From Thermoleophilia bacterium (GTDB lineage Bacteria > Actinomycetota > Thermoleophilia > Miltoncostaeales > Miltoncostaeaceae), in assembly GCA_009694365.1 (NCBI GenBank), contig SHVE01000002.1, positions 1 to 64,000 on the forward strand: a stretch of DNA of 64,000 nt. Direction: 5' to 3'. A program made the position numbers and the translations under genes. The notes under the pieces were generated by a model. It saw only the letters and a list, made by a program, of their open reading frames with translations. It had not been told where the DNA came from and did no database searches. Each line of letters opens with the position of its first letter. Position 1 is the first letter of the stretch. Positions 35,096 to 46,308 of this stretch are shown here, piece by piece.

Positions 35096-36770
35096 CGTTG
35101 AGATTAGGTCCGCGGAACCGTCCCGCGGCGACCGGAATGGAATGGGGACCACTGCACTCGCGGTGGTCCTCGCCATTCCGTTCGCACTGCCCTTCGTATA
35201 CCTCATCATCAGGAACGCCCGGGACATCCCCGGCCTCTGGTCGGCCATCGCGGACCAGAGGCTCTTGGGTCCGCTTAGCCGCAGCCTCATCCTTGGCCTC
35301 TCCGTGGGCCTGGCATCGGCCGTCATCGGTACGACCGCGGCGTGGATCGTGGCCCGTACCGACCTGCGCGGCCGACGGGGGTGGGCGCTGCTCCTGTGCC
35401 TGCCCCTCGTTATGCCGTCATTCGTCGGCGCGGTGGCGCTCATCGCCGCGTTCGCCACGGGTGGGCTCGCGGAGCAGTGGCTCGGAATCGCGTGGCTCCC
35501 AGACCTGACCGGGTTCCAGGGTGCATTCATCGTGCTCACCCTCCTGTCATACCCCTATGTCTTCCTCCCCGTCATGGCGCGCCTGCGGTCCCTCCCGCCG
35601 GCGCTCGAAGAATCGGCGCGCATGCTCGGGCGGCGACCGCTCGCAGTGTTCATGACCGTCGTGCTGCCGCAGGCACGTGCGGCCATCGCCGCCGGCGCGC
35701 TCCTCGTATTCCTCTACGTCATTAGCGACTTCGGTGCCGTCCAACTCCTCCGGTACGACACGCTGACGCGGGCGATCTACTCGGATCGGCTCCTCGACCC
35801 GACCACGGCGATAGCGCTCAGCCTCACACTCGGGTTGACAGCGGTGGCCATCGTGGCCCTCGAACGGCGCGCGGCGCGCGTGGACATCCGCGACCAGATC
35901 CGCGCGGGAGCGCCGCTGATGGTGGCCCTCGGGCGTGCTCGTGCCGCCACCGTCGCGTTCCTCGGATCGGTGATCCTGATCGCCCTCATCGCGCCCCTCG
36001 TGGTACTGGGCTACTGGGCGATCCGTGGAATCGCCACTGGGTCCACGCATACGACCTCGGTGTTCAACGACCCCACCCTCGTCATCCGCCCGCTCCTCAG
36101 CACCGCCGGAGTGAGCATCGTCACCGCCGTCGCCGCACTGCTCATCGTGCTGCCCATCGCGTATCGCAGCGTCCGGCGACCGGGGCGTATCGGCGAAATC
36201 GTCTCCGGGACCGTGGTCGGTGGTTTCGCGCTTCCGGGTCTGGTTACGGCTCTCGCCTTCGTGTTCTTCACGCTGTCCGTCCCGGGGCCCCTCGGTGCGC
36301 TGTACCAGACCCTCCCGTTGCTGGTGCTTGCCTACGTGGTACACCACGGCGCCCTCGGGTTGGGTGCCGCTCAGGCCGCCGTCGCCGCCGTGCCCCCGCG
36401 CCTCGACGATGCCGCGCGCATCCTCGGCAAGGGGCGCACGCGACGTTTTCTCGGCGTCGAGTTGCCCCTAATGCTTCCAACGCTGGCTGCCGGCGCCGGC
36501 CTCGTGCTGCTCTCGACCGCGAAGGAACTGCCGGCGACCCTCCTCCTCGCACCGCCCGGCTTCTCAACACTGGCCACCAAGGTCTGGGCGGCGGCCGAGC
36601 TCGCCAACTTCGAGGACGCCGCAATCTACGCAATCATCCTCGTCGCCATCTCGGCGGTGCTCACCTGGTTCCTCGTGGTACGCCCGGCCCTACGGTCATG
36701 GGACCGCGGTGCCGAGGGCGAAACACCTCCCGGCCCGGTGCGCCTCCCCCCGGGACCGACGGCGGGCTAG
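35079..36770 (+). CDS. fbpB: Iron ABC transporter permease, duplicated
   Basis: 563 residues with about twelve membrane segments in two homologous halves, each carrying the EAA loop (LEESARMLGRRPLAVF and LDDAARILGKGRTRRF). Fusion of two permease domains is the rule in FbpB. GTG 35079 overlaps fbpA by 17 bases; ATG 35142 is an alternative that would begin just before the first helix. Its TAG and the cupin stop overlap in a CTAG palindrome. Confidence 0.9.
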   Translation: MASRDSVEIRSAEPSRGDRNGMGTTALAVVLAIPFALPFVYLIIRNARDIPGLWSAIADQRLLGPLSRSLILGLSVGLASAVIGTTAAWIVARTDLRGRRGWALLLCLPLVMPSFVGAVALIAAFATGGLAEQWLGIAWLPDLTGFQGAFIVLTLLSYPYVFLPVMARLRSLPPALEESARMLGRRPLAVFMTVVLPQARAAIAAGALLVFLYVISDFGAVQLLRYDTLTRAIYSDRLLDPTTAIALSLTLGLTAVAIVALERRAARVDIRDQIRAGAPLMVALGRARAATVAFLGSVILIALIAPLVVLGYWAIRGIATGSTHTTSVFNDPTLVIRPLLSTAGVSIVTAVAALLIVLPIAYRSVRRPGRIGEIVSGTVVGGFALPGLVTALAFVFFTLSVPGPLGALYQTLPLLVLAYVVHHGALGLGAAQAAVAAVPPRLDDAARILGKGRTRRFLGVELPLMLPTLAAGAGLVLLSTAKELPATLLLAPPGFSTLATKVWAAAELANFEDAAIYAIILVAISAVLTWFLVVRPALRSWDRGAEGETPPGPVRLPPGPTAG

Positions 36771-37129
36771 TCGGCGAAGTAGGTGTCCTCCGCCGTCCAC
36801 GGCGGAGCACAGGTCACGAGCAGCGTGAGGGCACCGGGTCCGGTGTTGCGGATCTGGTGCCACGATCCCGGCGGGATGAGGATGGCGTCACCGGCGCGCA
36901 CCTCACACTCCTCGCCGTCGATCTCCATGATCGCCTCGCCAGCCGTGAGGTAGTACATCTCCTCCGCCACCGCGTGGTGGTGGCGATCGGTCATGCCGCC
37001 TTCGGGGAGCGACGCCTCGGCAAGGCTGTGGTTGGACACCGGCGCCACTGAGAGGTCGAGCAGAGAGCGAATGGTACTGCCGTCGGTGGTGGTGAAGGGG
37101 ACGGCTGCGTGGTAGTTCCGAATCTCCAT
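36767..37129 (-). CDS. Single-domain cupin protein
   Basis: 120 residues. Cupin motif 1 HHHAVAEEMYYLTAGEAIMEI (His ligands near 50-52, Glu near 56) and motif 2 GDAILIPPGSWHQIRNTG (His near 90) are complete, so a metal is expected. Function unknown. ATG shares its A with the stop of the thioredoxin gene upstream (TGATG), so the pair is co-translated. Confidence 0.88.
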   Translation of the reverse strand: MEIRNYHAAVPFTTTDGSTIRSLLDLSVAPVSNHSLAEASLPEGGMTDRHHHAVAEEMYYLTAGEAIMEIDGEECEVRAGDAILIPPGSWHQIRNTGPGALTLLVTCAPPWTAEDTYFAD

Positions 37130-37869
37130 CAGTAGAACGCGCGCGCAAGTCGCTTGCGGTACTCACCGACGAGCGGGTGGGAGTCCCCCAGCTCGCGAAA
37201 CTGTCCGATGAGCAGCGTACGCACGTCGTCGCGGCGCCGGCGATCGGTGGTGGTCGCCACGGCATCGATGAGCCCCCCGAAGGCCTGCCCCCAGTCGTCG
37301 CGTGCGAGCGCGGCGAGGCCGGCTTGAATGTTTGGCTCGTCGGTGGCGGTAAGGCGGCACCATGCGAGTAATCCCGCGGGAATAGGGTCGTGCTGAAGCG
37401 GCATGAGGATCTCAGTGGCCTCCCCGTGCTCGGCCCGACCGATGAGCAGATGCGCGAGGGCGACGCGCGCACCGACGTGTGAGGGGGCCCGGCGGATGGC
37501 CTCGCGCAGAGACTCCTCGTCGCCGTTGGCCATAAGGACGTCCGTTTGGCTCGGCACGATCCCGTCGAGAAACGCCTCCACCTGCGCGGCGGACACCAAC
37601 CCGACGAACTCGCTCACCACCTGGCCGTCCCGGAACGCCTTCACCGCCGGAATGCTCAGCACCGAGAACTCCGCGGCCAACTGGGGATTGCCGTCGATGT
37701 CGACCTTGGCCAACACCACGTCCGGCTCCCGGCGTGCCACAGCGACATCGATGAGCGGCCCAAGTTGGCGACACGGCCCACACCACGCGGCCCAGAACTG
37801 GACGACAACCGGCACATGATGCGACCGATCGATGACCGCCTCGCGAAACGAATCCGAACTCACGTCCAT
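37129..37869 (-). CDS. Thioredoxin-domain protein with C-terminal TPR-like helices (CnoX/YbbN-like)
   Basis: 246 residues: thioredoxin fold 1-105 with the active site WCGPC near 29-33, cis-Pro in SIPAVKAF, then an alpha-helical repeat region. This layout is that of CnoX/YbbN, a holdase that links redox stress to GroEL and DnaK. ATG 37869 follows a -10 box by eight bases, so the transcript with the cupin gene should be leaderless. Confidence 0.88.
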   Translation of the reverse strand: MDVSSDSFREAVIDRSHHVPVVVQFWAAWCGPCRQLGPLIDVAVARREPDVVLAKVDIDGNPQLAAEFSVLSIPAVKAFRDGQVVSEFVGLVSAAQVEAFLDGIVPSQTDVLMANGDEESLREAIRRAPSHVGARVALAHLLIGRAEHGEATEILMPLQHDPIPAGLLAWCRLTATDEPNIQAGLAALARDDWGQAFGGLIDAVATTTDRRRRDDVRTLLIGQFRELGDSHPLVGEYRKRLARAFY

Positions 37870-37877
37870 GGTCCGGC

Positions 37878-37883
37878 ACGGTA
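37878..37883 (-). promoter_or_regulatory. Leaderless -10 box of the thioredoxin-cupin operon
   Basis: TACCGT (37883 to 37878), 8 bases before ATG 37869. Confidence 0.6.
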
Positions 37884-38265
37884 GCGCGACGTCACACGAT
37901 GGGTGAGCGCACGGGCGAGGTGCCCGGACAGGGGCCGCGGAGGACGACGACGGGGATGCCGGGGGTCAGACACCCAGTGCTGCCCTCTCTGTCAAACTCG
38001 TCTGAAGCGGTGTCGGTGCTTTTCTCCTGGGTTTGGGGGCGAGATCGGAGGGCGCCGGTCCGGTCGCCTAGTCGCCGAGCGCCCCGCAGGTCGCCTACGT
38101 CGTCGGGTTCGACCGTGTGCTCTACCGAACAGGTGACACTGGTAAATTCTGGCTGCCCATCGCCGCCGGAAGGTAGCGACGACCGGGTGTCGATCAGACG
38201 GTCCACGATCCTCGAAGGTCGACGCCGTGCCGCGCGACCCGGTGCCGCTGGGACACCCGTCTGAC

Positions 38266-38271
38266 TACCAT
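38266..38271 (+). promoter_or_regulatory. Leaderless -10 box of ettA
   Basis: TACCAT, 8 bases before ATG 38280. Confidence 0.55.
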
Positions 38272-38279
38272 GCCGCGCC

Positions 38280-39974
<1,695 letters not shown>

Positions 39975-40062
39975 CGCTCAGCGGGAGGGGCGGGCGATTG
40001 GTCGACCCATGCCAACCGTCCCGAACGATGGTGGCGCTCCCCCCTTGCTCCCCGTCCTGCGG

Positions 40063-40068
40063 TAGCCT
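40063..40068 (+). promoter_or_regulatory. -10 box of the aconitase gene
   Basis: TAGCCT; predicted start near 40075, about 52 bases of leader with GAGGAG before GTG 40127. Confidence 0.45.
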
Positions 40069-40126
40069 CCCCGGCCGCCTCGCGGACGCGCGAGAATTTG
40101 CCACCGAACCCGCACGAGGAGCCCCT

Positions 40127-42805
40127 GTGAGCGCATCACCGGACCCGACTGACGCACGCTCAACCCTCATCGCCGGGGGGAAGGACTACGTGATCTGGCG
40201 CCTCAGCGCGCTCAGGGCCGATCTCCGCCGTACGCCGTACGTCGTGAAGATCCTCATCGAGAACGTGCTCCGCAACGCGGGTGGCGAGTTCGTGAGCGAC
40301 GACGACGTGACGGCGCTTGCCGCGTGGACGCCCAATTCGAGTATCGCCCGCGAAGTCCCCCTCCTCCCCGCCCGCGTGGTGATGCAGGACTTCACCGGCG
40401 TTCCGTGCGTGGTGGACCTCGCCGCGATGCGTGACGCCATGGCCGCCCTGGGTGCCGACCCCGCCCGCATCAATCCGCTCGTGCCCGCCGATCTGGTGAT
40501 CGACCACTCGGTGCAGGTGGACTTCTTCGGCACCGACCGGTCCTTCGAGGAGAACGTCACCCGGGAATACGAGCGCAACGCCGAGCGCTACGCGCTGTTG
40601 CGCTGGGCGCAACAGGCGTTCACCGACTTCCGCACCGTACCGCCGGGTACGGGCATCGTGCACCAGGTCAACCTTGAGTACCTGGCAAGCGTCGTGGCCA
40701 CCCGCGAGGTGGACGGCGAGCTCCGCGCGTACCCCGACTCGCTCGTGGGAACCGATTCACACACCACCATGATCTCGGGGCTGGGGATCCTGGGATTCGG
40801 GGTGGGCGGGATCGAGGCCGAGGCCAACCTCCTCGGCCAGCCCATCAACCTCCCGTGGCCGGTCGTGGTGGGCGTGAAGCTCACCGGACATTTGTCGCCC
40901 GGCGCCACCGCCACCGACCTTGTGCTCACCCTCACGGAGATGCTCCGGGCCCACGGCGTGGTGGGCAAGTTCGTGGAGTACTACGGCGACGGCCTGTCCA
41001 ACATCACGTTGGCCGACCGCGCCACCATCGCCAACATGGGACCCGAGTACGGCGCCACCACCGGCATCTTCCCGGTGGACGCCGAGGTGCTCCGCTATCT
41101 GGCGACCACGGGCCGTGGGGACCTCGTTCCGCTGGTGGAGGCCTATTCCCGCGAGCAGGGCATGTTCCGCGAGGATGGCGATCCCGATGCCGCCTACGAC
41201 GAGCACCTCGCCCTCGATCTGGGCGAGGTCGTGCCGTCACTGGCGGGTCCGCGCCGTCCGCAGGACCGCGTGACCCTCCCCGAGGTGGGAAACCGGTTTA
41301 TGCAGGAGTACCCGGAGGGCCTGGGTGGCACGGGCGGCCGCCACTACCCCACCGTGGACGTGGCGATCAACGGTGAGACCGTCGCGTTCGGCCCGGCCTC
41401 GGTGGCCATTGCCGCCATCACCTCGTGCACGAACACGTCCAACCCATACGTCATGGTGGGCGCGGGTCTCGTGGCCAAGCGCGCGGTGGAGAGGGGCCTG
41501 ACGGTCAATCCGACGGTCAAAACATCCTTCGCCCCAGGGTCTCAGGTGGTCACCGGTTACATGGAGAAGGCGGGCCTCATGCCCTACCTCGACCAGATCG
41601 GGTTCAACCTCGTCGGCTACGGCTGCACCACGTGCATTGGCAACTCGGGTCCACTCGACGCCACCGTGGCCGCGGCCATCGAGGAGGGCGGCATGGTCGT
41701 TGCCGCGGTGCTCTCTGGCAACCGCAACTTCGAAGGTCGCGTGCACCCCCACGTGAAGGCAGCGTTCCTCGCCTCCCCCCCACTGGTGGTGGCCTTCGCG
41801 CTCGCTGGCCGCGTGGACATCGATCTCACCACGGAGCCCATCGGTATCGGATCGGATGGCACCCCCGTGATGCTCGAGGACATCTGGCCGACGACTGACG
41901 AGGTGCGTGCGATCGTGGAGAGCACGATCGACGCCGACCTGTTTACCGAGTACTACGCCAGCGTCTTCGATGGCGATGCCCGCTGGCAGGCCATCCCGGT
42001 TCCCGCTGGCGATACCTACGCGTGGGACTCAGACAGCACCTACGTGCAACTCCCTCCCTTCTTCGACCGCTTCACGCTGGCACCCCCGGGTGTCAACGAC
42101 ATCGAGGACGCCCGTGTGCTCGCCGTTCTCGGCGACTCGGTCACCACCGACCACATCTCGCCGGCCGGCGTCATCCCCGTCAACTCACCCGCCGGGGAGT
42201 ACCTCGTGAGCAAGGGCGTGGAGCCGCGGGACTTCAACTCGTTTGGTTCCCGCCGCGGCAACCACGAAGTGATGATGCGCGGGACGTTCGGCAACATCCG
42301 CCTGAAGAACGCGTTGGCGGGGGGCCGGGAGGGCAACTGGACCGAGCATCTCACCACGGGCGAGATCATTCCGATCTACGACGCCGCCATGCGCTACCAG
42401 GCCGACGGCATCCCGCTCGTCGTGCTGGCCGGCAAGGAATACGGGTCGGGCTCGTCGCGCGACTGGGCCGCCAAGGGCACGGCGCTCCTCGGCGTTCGCG
42501 CCGTTATCGCCCAGTCGTTCGAGCGCATCCACCGCGGCAACCTCGTGGGAATGGGCGTTCTACCGCTCCAGTTCCTCGACGGGCAGAACGCCGAGAGCCT
42601 CGGACTCTCCGGTACCGGAACCATGACGATCCGGGGTCTGGCCGAGATGGAACCACGAGCGCTGCTCACCGTGGAGCTCGACGACGGCCGCACCTTCCCA
42701 GTACAGTCGCGCATCGACGGCCCGAACGAGATGACGTACCTCGTGAACGGCGGGATCCTGCCGACCGTATTGCGTCGCCTGTACTCCGAGAGCACCGCGG
42801 CGTAG
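40127..42805 (+). CDS. acnA: Aconitate hydratase
   Basis: Citrate-isocitrate isomerase of the TCA cycle. 892 residues of the AcnA/IRP1 type. The 4Fe-4S ligands are Cys in TSCTNTSNP and two in [12 protein letters not shown]; the swivelling domain has [18 protein letters not shown] and the catalytic [11 protein letters not shown] 40127 is set by GAGGAG five bases before. Monocistronic; a 14-bp hairpin follows six bases after the stop. Confidence 0.96.
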   Translation: MSASPDPTDARSTLIAGGKDYVIWRLSALRADLRRTPYVVKILIENVLRNAGGEFVSDDDVTALAAWTPNSSIAREVPLLPARVVMQDFTGVPCVVDLAAMRDAMAALGADPARINPLVPADLVIDHSVQVDFFGTDRSFEENVTREYERNAERYALLRWAQQAFTDFRTVPPGTGIVHQVNLEYLASVVATREVDGELRAYPDSLVGTDSHTTMISGLGILGFGVGGIEAEANLLGQPINLPWPVVVGVKLTGHLSPGATATDLVLTLTEMLRAHGVVGKFVEYYGDGLSNITLADRATIANMGPEYGATTGIFPVDAEVLRYLATTGRGDLVPLVEAYSREQGMFREDGDPDAAYDEHLALDLGEVVPSLAGPRRPQDRVTLPEVGNRFMQEYPEGLGGTGGRHYPTVDVAINGETVAFGPASVAIAAITSCTNTSNPYVMVGAGLVAKRAVERGLTVNPTVKTSFAPGSQVVTGYMEKAGLMPYLDQIGFNLVGYGCTTCIGNSGPLDATVAAAIEEGGMVVAAVLSGNRNFEGRVHPHVKAAFLASPPLVVAFALAGRVDIDLTTEPIGIGSDGTPVMLEDIWPTTDEVRAIVESTIDADLFTEYYASVFDGDARWQAIPVPAGDTYAWDSDSTYVQLPPFFDRFTLAPPGVNDIEDARVLAVLGDSVTTDHISPAGVIPVNSPAGEYLVSKGVEPRDFNSFGSRRGNHEVMMRGTFGNIRLKNALAGGREGNWTEHLTTGEIIPIYDAAMRYQADGIPLVVLAGKEYGSGSSRDWAAKGTALLGVRAVIAQSFERIHRGNLVGMGVLPLQFLDGQNAESLGLSGTGTMTIRGLAEMEPRALLTVELDDGRTFPVQSRIDGPNEMTYLVNGGILPTVLRRLYSESTAA

Positions 42806-42810
42806 TCACA

Positions 42811-42846
42811 GTCTTCCGGCTGCCGCCCGATGGGCAGCCGGAAGAC
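42811..42846 (+). terminator. Perfect 14-bp hairpin after aconitase
   Basis: GTCTTCCGGCTGCC (42811-42824) and GGCAGCCGGAAGAC (42833-42846) enclose an 8-base loop. Starts six bases past the stop codon; followed by CCCCTGTC rather than a T-run. Confidence 0.75.
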
Positions 42847-43122
42847 CCCTGTCGGCCCTCGGACACCAGGGCGTGGATGACGCCTCCACCCCTCGTCCTC
42901 GCTGGGGATGGGCGCCGCCACGGGGTGTGGCGGAGACGGACTCCCATCGCCCCTCACGGGCATCATCACGGCGACCGTCGGGGGCCGAATGAAGCGCACC
43001 CCTGAGACGGACGTCCCCATCCCCGTCCCGAGGAACTGCCAATGGGACCGTGTGGCCTGCGGATACCCACAGGCGGCCACTTGTTACGTGTCAGACACCG
43101 GGGGTCAGACACCGGGGGTCGG
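42847..43122. other. Non-coding space between convergent acnA and suhB with GTCAGACACC repeats
   Basis: Except for the acnA hairpin and a doubled GGGGTCAGACACCG element (43088-43113) nothing is recognised. Open frames here lack product similarity. Confidence 0.55.
43088..43119 (+). repeat. Doubled GTCAGACACCGGGG element
   Basis: GTGTCAGACACCGGGGGTCAGACACCGGGGGTC in two 13-base steps (43088 on, 43101 on, with a third partial GGGGGTC). The same core occurs at 26789 and 37962. Confidence 0.75.
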
Positions 43123-43932
43123 CTACGGGATGTGGACGCCCGCCGCGTCGACCACGGTGCGTAACGGTTCGGCTAGGCCCGGGCGCGCTGCGAGGGTGCC
43201 CGGGGCGCCCTCGATCCCCGCGGGGATGTCTTGCACCGTTCCCCCCGCCGAGATGACCACCACGGCACCGGCAGCGACGTCCCACGGCTTGACACCGAAT
43301 TCGTAGTAGGCGTCGAGGCGACCACATGCCACCCACGCCATATCGAGCGCCGCCGACCCACCGCGTCGGATGTCTCGCACATGGGGCAGCACGCCCGCCA
43401 TCCGGAGCGCCTGGCGACGACGGCGCGTGGCGTCGTAGCCGAACCCCGTCCCGAGGAGCGCCTGCCCGAGATCGGTCGAGGGCTCAAGGACCAGATCGCG
43501 TCCATTCAACTGCGCCGGTGCCCCACGCGTCGCGCTGAAGGTCTCGCCGCGGATGGGGTCGTACACCACGCCCATCAGTCCGCCGACGGCGTCCTGGCAC
43601 GCGATGCTCACCGCCCACTGCGGATAGCCCCACAGATAGTTGGTGGTTCCGTCGAGGGGGTCCACCAGCCACCGGATCCCAGTGGTTCCGTCCTCGGCCG
43701 CGCCAGACTCCTCCGAGAGGATCGCGTCGCCGGGCCGCTCGTCGCGGATCATCGTGAGGATGATGTCCTCGGCCGCGCGGTCGGCGTCGCTCACCAGATC
43801 GGTGGATGTGCTCTTTATCGTGAGGCCCTCGGCCGGGCGCTCGAACCGGTCCACGAGAAGATCACCCGCGAGGACCGCGGCTCGCAGGGCGAGGGCCAGC
43901 GCGGCGGCGGCGGCGGAGGTGTCGGTCGTCAC
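43123..43932 (-). CDS. suhB: Inositol-1-monophosphatase
   Basis: 269 residues with all IMPase motifs: SEESG near residue 73, DPLDGTTNYLWG near 91-102, and WDVAAGAVVV near 218. Dephosphorylates inositol-1-phosphate and perhaps related sugar phosphates. This is the canonical member; the gene at 19025 is a divergent paralogue. GTG 43932 follows a -10 box by eight bases. Confidence 0.92.
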   Translation of the reverse strand: MTTDTSAAAAALALALRAAVLAGDLLVDRFERPAEGLTIKSTSTDLVSDADRAAEDIILTMIRDERPGDAILSEESGAAEDGTTGIRWLVDPLDGTTNYLWGYPQWAVSIACQDAVGGLMGVVYDPIRGETFSATRGAPAQLNGRDLVLEPSTDLGQALLGTGFGYDATRRRRQALRMAGVLPHVRDIRRGGSAALDMAWVACGRLDAYYEFGVKPWDVAAGAVVVISAGGTVQDIPAGIEGAPGTLAARPGLAEPLRTVVDAAGVHIP

Positions 43933-43940
43933 GGGGCGGC

Positions 43941-43946
43941 ACTCTA
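43941..43946 (-). promoter_or_regulatory. Leaderless -10 box of suhB
   Basis: TAGAGT (43946 to 43941), 8 bases before GTG 43932. Confidence 0.6.
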
Positions 43947-43982
43947 CGCACCTGTTCCCCTGCCGCTTCGGCGCGACCGCGC

Positions 43983-43988
43983 TAGCCT
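43983..43988 (+). promoter_or_regulatory. Leaderless -10 box of ispH
   Basis: TAGCCT, 7 bases before ATG 43996; divergent from the suhB box 36 bases away. Confidence 0.6.
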
Positions 43989-43995
43989 GCCGGGC

Positions 43996-44928
43996 ATGTC
44001 ACACGCCGTCAACCTGATCTCCCCCCGCGGGTACTGCGCTGGCGTGGACCGGGCCATCGAGACCGTCGAGCGCCTGCTCGCTGAGCGGGGCGCACCCATC
44101 TACGTGCGTGGCGAGATCGTGCACAACCAGTATGTCGTCCGCACGCTGGCCGAGAAGGGCGCGGTGTTCGTGACCACGCCCGAGGAGGTTCCGAAGGGCA
44201 GCGTCATCGTGCTCTCCGCCCACGGGAGTGCCCCCAACATCTACGAGCGCTGCGAGGTACGCAACCTCGAGATCATCGACGCCACCTGCCCCCTCGTGAG
44301 CAAGGTTCACGCCGAGGTGCGTCGTTACGCGGGCACGGGCGCCACGGTTCTGCTGGTGGGCCATGAGGATCACGATGAGGTCATTGGCACCCGGGGGGAG
44401 GCCCCCGATCGCGTCATCGTGGTGGAGAACGTCGCTCAGGCCGAAACGGTCCAGGTACCCGACCCCGACAACGTCGCGCTCACCACCCAGACCACGCTCT
44501 CGCTCGACGACGCCGCCGAGATCGTCGCGGTACTCAAGCGCCGCTTCCCCGCACTCCGAGCGCCGACCTCCAGCGACATCTGTTACGCCACCCAGAACCG
44601 TCAGGATGCGGTCAAGGGCACAGTCGGGATGGGCGATGTGGAGTTGGTACTCGTCGTCGGGTCGCAGAATTCGTCGAACTCCCAGCGCCTCGTGGAGGTG
44701 GCCCGCGCCGGCGGCGCTGCGTCGTATCTCATCGATGGGGCCGGTGACCTCGACCCTGCATGGCTGGACGCGAACCCGCGCGTCGCGCTCACCGCCGGTG
44801 CGTCCGCTCCCGAACTTCTCGTGCGCGAGGTGCTCGACTATCTCGAAACCCGCGGGTACGCACACACCGGTAATGAGGTGCCGACGGACGAGGGTGTGGT
44901 CTTCGCCCTGCCGATACAGGTCCGCTAG
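43996..44928 (+). CDS. ispH: 4-hydroxy-3-methylbut-2-enyl diphosphate reductase
   Basis: Last step of the MEP isoprenoid pathway. 310 residues with the three 4Fe-4S cysteines C14 (RGYCAGV), C98 (DATCPLV) and C196 (DICYATQ), and the substrate motifs SAHG and SQNSSNS. ATG 43996 lies 7 bases after a -10 box, so a leaderless mRNA is predicted. Other isoprenoid genes are not adjacent. Confidence 0.96.
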   Translation: MSHAVNLISPRGYCAGVDRAIETVERLLAERGAPIYVRGEIVHNQYVVRTLAEKGAVFVTTPEEVPKGSVIVLSAHGSAPNIYERCEVRNLEIIDATCPLVSKVHAEVRRYAGTGATVLLVGHEDHDEVIGTRGEAPDRVIVVENVAQAETVQVPDPDNVALTTQTTLSLDDAAEIVAVLKRRFPALRAPTSSDICYATQNRQDAVKGTVGMGDVELVLVVGSQNSSNSQRLVEVARAGGAASYLIDGAGDLDPAWLDANPRVALTAGASAPELLVREVLDYLETRGYAHTGNEVPTDEGVVFALPIQVR

Positions 44929-44931
44929 GGC

Positions 44932-46308
44932 CTACCGCAGCACCAGCGGGCCCGTGATCACGAGGTCGGCCCCGACTCGGCCCATGAGTTCGTCCGGGTC
45001 CAGCGCGAACCCCGGATCGATCTCGATCGGGTGCACACTCATCCCCTCCGCATCGCGCGGGACGCTCACGCCCGCCCGCTCCAGCCAACGCGCCGCGCGC
45101 TCCACTATCGCGACACGGCAGGCGTCCGGTGACGCGGCCCCGTCCGGGTCCTTCACCGGGGCGAAGCGCTCATCGCGTGCCACCTCCAGACTCACGGTGC
45201 GCGCGGCAAGGGGCAGGGCGTCGAACATGAACGCCTCAAACTTGATACCGGCGACGGCGCCATCCACCGTCACCACCGTCTTCTCGGCGCGGTGGACGGG
45301 GAGCGTGGCTCGGCCCGTGCCGATTCGGGTGGCGAACGCACGATCGAGGCAATGCGCCCCGGTGGACCCGGCCCAGTAAGTGAGATCGCCATCGGCGTCG
45401 CGCGCCGCCGCGAGATGGGCAGGCAGGTCGGTGTACTCCACCAACGCGGGGGAGCCACCCACGGTGGCCATCACGCCCATGCGTTCATCCGGCCCCGTCT
45501 TGGCCACTACCAGCGTGCTCATCTCGGCACGGGCGAGGATGTGCGCACCGATGAACTCAGGATCGGCCGGACGCATGAGGGGGTTGTCCACCTGGAACGT
45601 CATGACGATGTCGATGCCACGCTCCTCGAGGTCGCCGAGGATCGCTGCCTGCTCGAGGGCACGGAAGACGCCGCCGTGGCCATCCGGTGCGAGTGCAAGG
45701 TGGTCGGTGGCCTCACGGAGGATGTCACCGGTCTCGCGATCAACGGTGGGAAGCATCCCCTGCACGAACGTCGTGACGGACCCCGGCGTGAGCCCGAACA
45801 GCAAGTGGTCGTTGAGGAACGTGCGGGTGGCCTCGTCGTTCTCATCGGAGGTCATGACGAACCACGGCAGGTCGCAGCCGTAGCGACGGCGCGTGGCGCC
45901 CACTCCAGCCGCGTGGATGGCGATGAGTGAGGCATGGCTGACCGGGCCGATGGGGAACTCCCCCTTGGGCGAATCCGATCCGAGACGCGTGCCCTGCCCA
46001 CCCGCGAGGAGGACCACCGCGACGCGGCCGTCGCGCAGGGCCTGCTCCCCCGCATGGCGCGCCTCAGCGCGGCGGGTGCGCCCGGCGTCATCGATCGGGA
46101 GGCGATCCACGTCCGCCGGACCGATGACGGGTACCGGCGCGGGCGCGGCGCCCGTCACGATTCCCTCAACCAGACGCACGATCAGTGGCAGGTCGAGCGC
46201 CGCGCACTCCACTGCCAGGCGATTCGCCTGATCGGGGGGAAGGGCCGCCAAGGAGGCCACCAGACGATGCTGCCCGGCGGCCTCCAACTGGTCGGTGAGA
46301 TCACTCAT
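44932..46308 (-). CDS. Eukaryotic-type UDP-sugar pyrophosphorylase (UAP/UDPGP family)
   Basis: 458 residues; forms UDP-GlcNAc, UDP-GalNAc or UDP-glucose from the sugar-1-phosphate. The nucleotide loop LAGGQGTRLGSDSPKGEFPIG near 104-124 is the UAP1/AGX signature, and FQVDNPLMRPADPEF matches its active-site loop. Bacteria normally use GlmU or GalU; this family is patchy there. ATG shares its A with the stop of the upstream dehydrogenase (TGATG), so the two are coupled. Sugar specificity unknown. Confidence 0.88.
   Translation of the reverse strand: MSDLTDQLEAAGQHRLVASLAALPPDQANRLAVECAALDLPLIVRLVEGIVTGAAPAPVPVIGPADVDRLPIDDAGRTRRAEARHAGEQALRDGRVAVVLLAGGQGTRLGSDSPKGEFPIGPVSHASLIAIHAAGVGATRRRYGCDLPWFVMTSDENDEATRTFLNDHLLFGLTPGSVTTFVQGMLPTVDRETGDILREATDHLALAPDGHGGVFRALEQAAILGDLEERGIDIVMTFQVDNPLMRPADPEFIGAHILARAEMSTLVVAKTGPDERMGVMATVGGSPALVEYTDLPAHLAAARDADGDLTYWAGSTGAHCLDRAFATRIGTGRATLPVHRAEKTVVTVDGAVAGIKFEAFMFDALPLAARTVSLEVARDERFAPVKDPDGAASPDACRVAIVERAARWLERAGVSVPRDAEGMSVHPIEIDPGFALDPDELMGRVGADLVITGPLVLR

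Larger units (their letters stand above)
37870..38279. other. 410-base divergent intergenic region
   Basis: No gene recognised. It holds the outward-facing -10 boxes of the thioredoxin gene and ettA, and one GGGGTCAGACACC element at 37962-37974. Confidence 0.6.
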
